46,041 nucleotides of DNA, taken from Palleronia rufa (lineage in GTDB: Bacteria; Pseudomonadota; Alphaproteobacteria; Rhodobacterales; Rhodobacteraceae). The stretch is from positions 291,655-337,695 of the forward strand of contig NZ_JQEY01000003.1 in NCBI RefSeq assembly GCF_000743715.1, in the 5' to 3' direction. The number at the start of each line of letters is the position of its first letter. Position 1 is the first letter of the stretch. The position numbers and the translations under genes were made by a program. Positions 41,726 through 46,041 of this stretch are shown here, piece by piece. The notes below the pieces were generated by a model that was given only the letters and a program-made list of their open reading frames with translations, did not search any database and had not been told where the DNA came from.

Positions 41726-43776
41726 GCGCCGATGACGAAAACCGCTTCCGGCCAAGGCCCGGCCGCATCCGCTCGGACACCCCACGCGCGGGCAAGACCA
41801 AGAGCTTCCTCACGCAGGCGAAGAAGATCGCCCGGCAGCAGCGCCGCACCTCGCCCCGAGGCGGTTTCGGAACGGCGGCGTTCACATCCGCAACCCCGGC
41901 CGGTTCGCATACGGTCCTGTCGAGCGGCAAGGGCGTGAAGCGCGGGCGCGGCGCGGTCTTCGTCCGCACCCGCAATCTCGGCGGCGGCTGGCATCATCGG
42001 CAGCCGGGCGCGCGTCGCGTCATGGTTCAGCAGCGCTACATCCTTCACCCTGGAAAGGGCCGGAAGGCGCACTCCCATCTGCGCTATATCCAGCGCGACG
42101 GCACCTCGCGCGACGGCGAGCGCGGCCAGCTTTATTCGCGCACCGAGGACCGCGCGGATGGCGACGCCTTCCTGGAACGCGGCCAGGATGACCGCCACCA
42201 GTTCCGGTTCATCGTCTCGCCCGAGGACGGCGCGGAGCTGTCGGACCTTACGGCCTATACCCGCGACCTCATGGGCCGGATGGAAGCCGACCTCGGCACC
42301 CAGCTCGATTGGGTGGCGATCAATCACTACAACACCGGCCATCCCCATGTGCATGTCATCGTCCGGGGCAAGGACGATCTGGGGCAGGATCTGGTCATCA
42401 ACGGCGACTACATCGTTCATGGTGTCCGCGAACGGGCCAGCGAGTTGGCGACGCTGGAACTCGGTCCCGTTCGGGAGATCGAGCAGACCCGCAAGCTCAC
42501 CGCCGAGATCGACCAGGATCGTTTTACCCGCATCGACAGGGCCATGGTCGAGGAAGCCGACCGACGGTTCCTCGACCTGCGCCACGAACCGGGGGAGCCA
42601 AAGCGGCAGTTCGAGCACACGCTTCGCCTGCGCCGGCTGTCCAAGCTGGGGCGGATGGGCCTCGCCACCGAACACGCGCCCGGCGTCTGGGAATTGAACG
42701 AGCGGCTTGAATCGACCCTGCGCGAGTTGGGCGAACGCGGGGACATCATCCGCACCATGCAAAGATCGCTCGCCGCCGATGGGCTTGAGCGCGATCCCAT
42801 GACCTTCCGCATCCATGAGGGCGCACCCGCTGCACCCGTCACCGGCCGCGTCCTCGACAAATATCTCGCCAACGAGCTGGGCGACAATCTCACCGTCGTC
42901 GTGGACGGGATCGACGGACGGATGCACCACATCGCCAACATCGACCCCATGCAGTTGGAGGATGCCCGGATCGGCAGCGTCATCGAGATCGGTCGCACCG
43001 AGGCGACGGCCCGGCCGTCCGACCGCACCATTGCGACAATCGCCGAGGGCGGCATCTATCGCCCGAGCCGTCATTTGGAGCAGGCGAAGTTCGAGGGACA
43101 TGTTCCGGGCGGAGACTATGAAGGCTATGTCGATGCCCATGTGCGCCGACTTGAGGCGCTACGCCGCACCCGGATCGTCGAGCGGATCGACGCTGACCAA
43201 TGGCGCATCCCCCCCGACTTCGAGAACCGCGCCGCCGCCTATGACGCCGGTCGCGACAGACAGGCCAGCGTTCGCGTCCTTTCTCCCGTGAATCTGGACA
43301 GGCAGATCGGATCGGACGGCGCGTCCTGGCTGGACCGGCGACTGATCCATGGCGAGACGGCCGATCTTGCACCGACCGGTTTCGGCCAGCAGGTGCGCGA
43401 GGCCATCGACCGCCGCCGCGAGCATCATGTCGAACAGGGCGATGCTACCCGCGCACGCGACGGCCGCGTGCTCTATCGGCGCAACCTTCTCGCCATTCTG
43501 CGCGAGCGGGAGGTTTCCCGCGTCGGCGTGGAGATGGCTGAAAGAAAGGCGCTGCCGTTCCGCGCCACCACGGACGGCGAGAACGTCAGCGGCAAATTCA
43601 CCGGAACCGTGCAGCTATCCAGCGGCAAGTTCGCCATCGTCGAGAAGGCGCACGAGTTCACGCTTGTCCCTTGGCGGCCGGTCATCGACCGCCAGCTCGG
43701 TCGCGAAGTTATGGGCGTCGTGCAGGGCGGATCGGTGTCGTGGCAATTGGGGCGACAGAGGGGTCTCGGATTGTGA
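41722..43776 (+). CDS. rlxS: RlxS-type relaxase (DUF3363)
   Basis: A 684-residue relaxase/mobilisation nuclease that would nick oriT and lead the strand into the recipient. The N-terminal nuclease part has the histidine cluster in NHYNTGHPHVHVIVRG (H202, H209, H211), with QRYILHPGKGRKAHSHLRYI and FRFIVSPEDGAELSD upstream, typical of VirD2-like MOB_P-type relaxases. The C-terminal half is the DUF3363 region, with GVWELNERLESTLRELGERG and LGREVMGVVQGGSVSWQLGR at the end. The protein is full length. Start ATG 41722 overlaps the previous stop. In intact relatives traG/virD4 follows; here it does not. Confidence 0.93.
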   Translation: MSADDENRFRPRPGRIRSDTPRAGKTKSFLTQAKKIARQQRRTSPRGGFGTAAFTSATPAGSHTVLSSGKGVKRGRGAVFVRTRNLGGGWHHRQPGARRVMVQQRYILHPGKGRKAHSHLRYIQRDGTSRDGERGQLYSRTEDRADGDAFLERGQDDRHQFRFIVSPEDGAELSDLTAYTRDLMGRMEADLGTQLDWVAINHYNTGHPHVHVIVRGKDDLGQDLVINGDYIVHGVRERASELATLELGPVREIEQTRKLTAEIDQDRFTRIDRAMVEEADRRFLDLRHEPGEPKRQFEHTLRLRRLSKLGRMGLATEHAPGVWELNERLESTLRELGERGDIIRTMQRSLAADGLERDPMTFRIHEGAPAAPVTGRVLDKYLANELGDNLTVVVDGIDGRMHHIANIDPMQLEDARIGSVIEIGRTEATARPSDRTIATIAEGGIYRPSRHLEQAKFEGHVPGGDYEGYVDAHVRRLEALRRTRIVERIDADQWRIPPDFENRAAAYDAGRDRQASVRVLSPVNLDRQIGSDGASWLDRRLIHGETADLAPTGFGQQVREAIDRRREHHVEQGDATRARDGRVLYRRNLLAILREREVSRVGVEMAERKALPFRATTDGENVSGKFTGTVQLSSGKFAIVEKAHEFTLVPWRPVIDRQLGREVMGVVQGGSVSWQLGRQRGLGL

Positions 43777-44049
43777 CGGGATCAAACTCCAACGAGAACG
43801 TCGCACACGTAGTGGCGGTTCGGGAATAACACAGCGCTCCTTTGTTCGATGCGAGGAAAATTGTTTTGACCGGAGCGCTCACGGCAATCCGAAGTTCAAC
43901 GACTTATCGGCAGCCAGGGCAACAGCGGAGAGATGGTCCGGCGAAGCGGCGCCTGCCCCGCGACTATGGTCGCTTCGATACCGTCGAGATTCACGATGAT
44001 GGACCAGGAAGCGTCACCTGGGATGCTCTCAACGGAACTGTTCCAGGGT
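43777..44049. other. Gap after rlxS where traG would be expected
   Basis: No convincing gene in these bases. There is no trace of a TraG/VirD4 N-terminus. The composition is less GC-rich than rlxS, which suggests that the ICE backbone ends here and other DNA has been joined on. Confidence 0.5.
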
Positions 44050-44320
44050 GGGGCACCATGGGCGTTGTTGGCCTTATCGCCTTCGCTGCAATGCCGCTTG
44101 CCTTGCTCTCCTCTACGCCTAACGGGAAGGAAAATGCGAACATGCGCTCTGTCTGGATCTGCTCGGGCAACGATGTGATTGCCAATCTCGCTGTATGGCG
44201 GCCGGGTTCGGCTTTTTCGGCACCGGAACGGGATGGCTCGACATCATCATGGCGACACTGGCGCAGCAAAGAGCGGCACGATCGTCCGACGGGCTATGTC
44301 CGCGTTCCGGAATGAGCGTC
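44050..44320 (+). pseudogene. Remnant of a CDF-type cation efflux transporter
   Basis: Fragments of the C-terminal half of a cation diffusion facilitator (CzcD-like) in shifting frames: TMGVVGLIAFAA, then NANMRSVWICSGNDVIANLA in one frame and GFFGTGTGWLDIIMATL in the next, then a third frame with KSGTIVRRAMSAFRNE. This matches the usual order of the last transmembrane helices in CDF proteins. At least two frameshifts and a missing N-terminal half make it a pseudogene. Confidence 0.55.
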
Positions 44321-44453
44321 GAGCCAATCCACTATCCAGCTCGAAATGAAGCTTCCTGTGGTTCTGAAGGGCGCCCGATCCGAAGAATGGAGGCACAGTA
44401 ATTCTCTCAATCCGTTTCAGTTCGCTCTTTCTGTCATCGATTTGATCCACTTT

Positions 44454-45563
44454 TCATATGTGGTCTGGCTGTCCAGTTACAGATTTGTGGGCAGTTTCGT
44501 TGCTCTCAACGCATCGCTCTATCTCACGAACAGTATCTCGAGCGGTGCGTGCCGAACCGACAAGAGTTGCCGAGGCAAATCCGGTCCAGTCTCCATAACC
44601 CAGAAGCCAGAGACGCGGTTCATCGATCGAACGCGTTCCAGTCACCGCGATCTTGCCATCGGTTTGCTTGATGCCCAGGCCATCGAGATGATCCAGAGCG
44701 GGATGAAAGCCCGTGCACCAGATAACCGCGTCGACGGCGGTCGTTGTTCCGTCCTCCCAGACAACGCGGTCTTCCGTAAAGCGGACAGGAGGGCGCACGC
44801 TCCGAAGGATGCCGCGATCCCTGGCTTCGAGCACCGAAGGGACCATTACGATATCTCCCAGATCGGATAGAGGAGCACCGCCCTGAGGGCTCCCTTCACC
44901 GTAACGCGCGGAAGCCCGGTCGAACAAAACCCGTCCGTCCACATCGTCTGGCAGGAATTTCGGGGGGTGGAGCGTCGCCCAGATCGTACCGGCAACCCTC
45001 GAAAGTTCCGCGTAGATCTGGGCACCGGAGTTTCCACCGCCGATGATCAGGATACTTTTGCCCGTCAGTCCTTCTGGCGAAACGTATTCGGCAGAATGCA
45101 GCTGTTGCCCACGGAAGGTTTCAGCCCCGTCATAGTGCGGAATGTACGGCTTACTCCACGTGCCGGTCGCGCTGATCACCGCCTTTGCGAGCCACGTACC
45201 GTTGTCGGTTTGAACGCGCAGCGCGTTGGGCTGTTTCTCGATATTTTGCACGCGAACCGGTCTTTCGATCGGCAGTCGATAGCGGTTTTCGTAATCTTCC
45301 AGATAGTTGAGCACTTCGATGCGTGTTGGAAACCCATCACCTTTCGAAGGTGGCATTTGCCGTCCCGGCAGAGAACTGTACTCAGCGGGAGAGAAAAGCC
45401 GCAACGAATTCCAGCCTCGCTGCCAGGCGCCACCGGGATTACGCTGCGCATCGAGAATAACAAAATCGAGATCGCTTTTGCGAAGATAGTAGCTGGCGGA
45501 CAGGCCAGCCTGACCGCCGCCAATGACAACGACGTCAACCACCAATTCGTTTGTATCGTTCAT
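44454..45563 (-). CDS. ArsO-like flavin-dependent monooxygenase
   Basis: A 369-residue FAD- and NADPH-dependent oxidoreductase. FAD site VVVIGGGQAGLSASYYLRKS at the N-terminus, NADPH site ILIIGGGNSGAQIYAELSRV in the middle, and AVIWCTGFHPALDHLDGLGI near the end, as in flavin-containing monooxygenases of the ArsO/CzcO type, which are often linked to arsenic or metal resistance. NPGGAWQRGWNSLRLFSPAE is a strong family match. The start is ATG 45563; the frame is open to 45629. No other ars gene is visible, but a decayed cation-efflux gene lies downstream, so both may be remains of a metal-resistance cluster. Substrate unproven. Confidence 0.85.
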   Translation of the reverse strand: MNDTNELVVDVVVIGGGQAGLSASYYLRKSDLDFVILDAQRNPGGAWQRGWNSLRLFSPAEYSSLPGRQMPPSKGDGFPTRIEVLNYLEDYENRYRLPIERPVRVQNIEKQPNALRVQTDNGTWLAKAVISATGTWSKPYIPHYDGAETFRGQQLHSAEYVSPEGLTGKSILIIGGGNSGAQIYAELSRVAGTIWATLHPPKFLPDDVDGRVLFDRASARYGEGSPQGGAPLSDLGDIVMVPSVLEARDRGILRSVRPPVRFTEDRVVWEDGTTTAVDAVIWCTGFHPALDHLDGLGIKQTDGKIAVTGTRSIDEPRLWLLGYGDWTGFASATLVGSARTARDTVREIERCVESNETAHKSVTGQPDHI

Positions 45564-45824
45564 GTGTTCGGCCCCACTCATGGATTGACAGGCGATTGCA
45601 GACCGGCGCTTTCCCCGTCGCCGACTCACGGCAACAGAAAAGGCCCGGTTGGCGATCGGAGGTTTCAGCTCAAATCAGACGGAAACGTCGGTGTCGGGAG
45701 AGATTGGAACCATGCTCCGGGCGGCAGCCCTGGCATACGTCGTCAGTTTCGAGCCAAGCACCGTCTTTCCGGGTCGGTTTCCGATTTTTGCCTGTCCTTC
45801 ATGCATCTGCGAAAATCGATCACG
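45564..45824. other. Intergenic region before IS3 copy 2
   Basis: No gene seen in these 261 bases. It should contain the promoter of the ArsO-like gene, reading leftward. The right side is cut by the IS3-family element. Confidence 0.5.
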
Positions 45825-46041
45825 TGGCCTGCTGCCGGTTTCGTGGACACGAAGATAAGATCGTGACCATGGAACTGGAGATTGGATATGACGAGACGGA
45901 AGTTCAGCCGCGAGTTCAAAATCGAGGCGGTGAAGCTGGTGACCGAGCGGGGCGTGACGGTGGCCCAGGCGTGCCGAGATCTGGACCTGGCGGAGAGTGT
46001 TCTGCGGCGGTGGATGCGTGAAGCGACGGTGGCGTCTGCCA
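45825..46041 (+). mobile_element. IS3-family insertion sequence, copy 2 (5' end only)
   Basis: Begins with the same 26-bp terminal repeat as copy 1 (TGGCCTGCTGCCGGTTTCGT...) and continues through the leader and orfA. Over the visible 217 bases I find one difference from copy 1, GAG for GAA in codon 9 of orfA, which is silent. Orientation is opposite to copy 1, so the orfA ends of the two copies face each other across about 42.7 kb. Confidence 0.93.
45888..46041 (+). CDS. IS3-family transposase OrfA, partial
   Basis: The first 51 residues of OrfA, identical in protein to copy 1 (MTRRKFSREFKIEAVKLVTE ... SVLRRWMREATVASA). It runs off the window, so whether this copy keeps an intact catalytic Asp in OrfB cannot be seen. 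Confidence 0.9.
   Translation, partial: MTRRKFSREFKIEAVKLVTERGVTVAQACRDLDLAESVLRRWMREATVASA

Noticed and set aside
22528-45824. CRISPR array or other spaced repeats in the island
   Set aside because: Only pairs or triplets of short repeats are seen; no regular repeat-spacer pattern and no cas genes.

Overview
The window looks like an alphaproteobacterium of the Rhodobacteraceae/Paracoccaceae type. The sequence is GC-rich, and the gltB-gltD, uppP, NDUFA9-like and tRNA-Leu neighbourhood is typical of that group. It splits into a chromosomal core (about 0.9-22.5 kb) and an accessory region (about 22.5-45.8 kb), both studded with insertion sequences. Identifications come from reading the sequence and recognising families; no database search was run.

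Core: a fragment of an IS630-type transposase opens the window, followed by an EamA/DMT exporter, an IS3-family element and an IS630-family element (copy 1). A long minus-strand run follows: DUF3253 protein, acyl-CoA synthetase, ileS, App1-like phosphatase, queG, a GST-fold protein, mtgA, a glycosyltransferase, a small protein, gltB and gltD. Plus-strand uppP converges with an NDUFA9-like gene. A tRNA-Leu(CAG) with its own promoter and a strong terminator ends the core.

Accessory region: an integrative and conjugative element (ICE) of the ICEMlSym-like alphaproteobacterial family, or a remnant of one. The first half holds a 75-aa protein, IS630 copy 2, a TOPRIM/DUF7146 protein, a DUF2493 protein, IS debris plus an IS5-family element, a truncated unknown gene, a TacA-TacT toxin-antitoxin pair, DUF736 and DUF932 genes. 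Next come a two-frame gene that reads as FseA through a +1 frameshift, a lone OLD-type ATPase/TOPRIM nuclease as likely defence cargo, and a QseM-like DUF2285 antiactivator. The second half is a tightly coupled transfer/replication operon: RdfS-like HTH, RepA, ParA, small RHH-like protein, DUF2840, TraF peptidase, DUF736, lytic transglycosylase, short ORF, RlxS relaxase. TraG/VirD4, a type IV secretion system and an integrase are not in the window. After rlxS come a decayed cation-efflux gene, an ArsO-like monooxygenase and the start of a second, inverted copy of the IS3 element.

Logic: FseA (made only by frameshifting) would switch on rdfS, whose product drives excision; QseM would hold FseA off. 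RepA, ParA and RlxS would then replicate, keep and transfer the excised circle. The most interesting points are the FseA frameshift site, a possible origin inside the 3' end of repA (DnaA box, two 18-bp iterons, A+T-rich stretch), a long structured inverted repeat between qseM and rdfS, a family of three related intergenic hairpins, two IS630 copies each landed in a TAA stop codon and recreating a stop, and a catalytic Asp-to-Asn change in the IS3 transposase.
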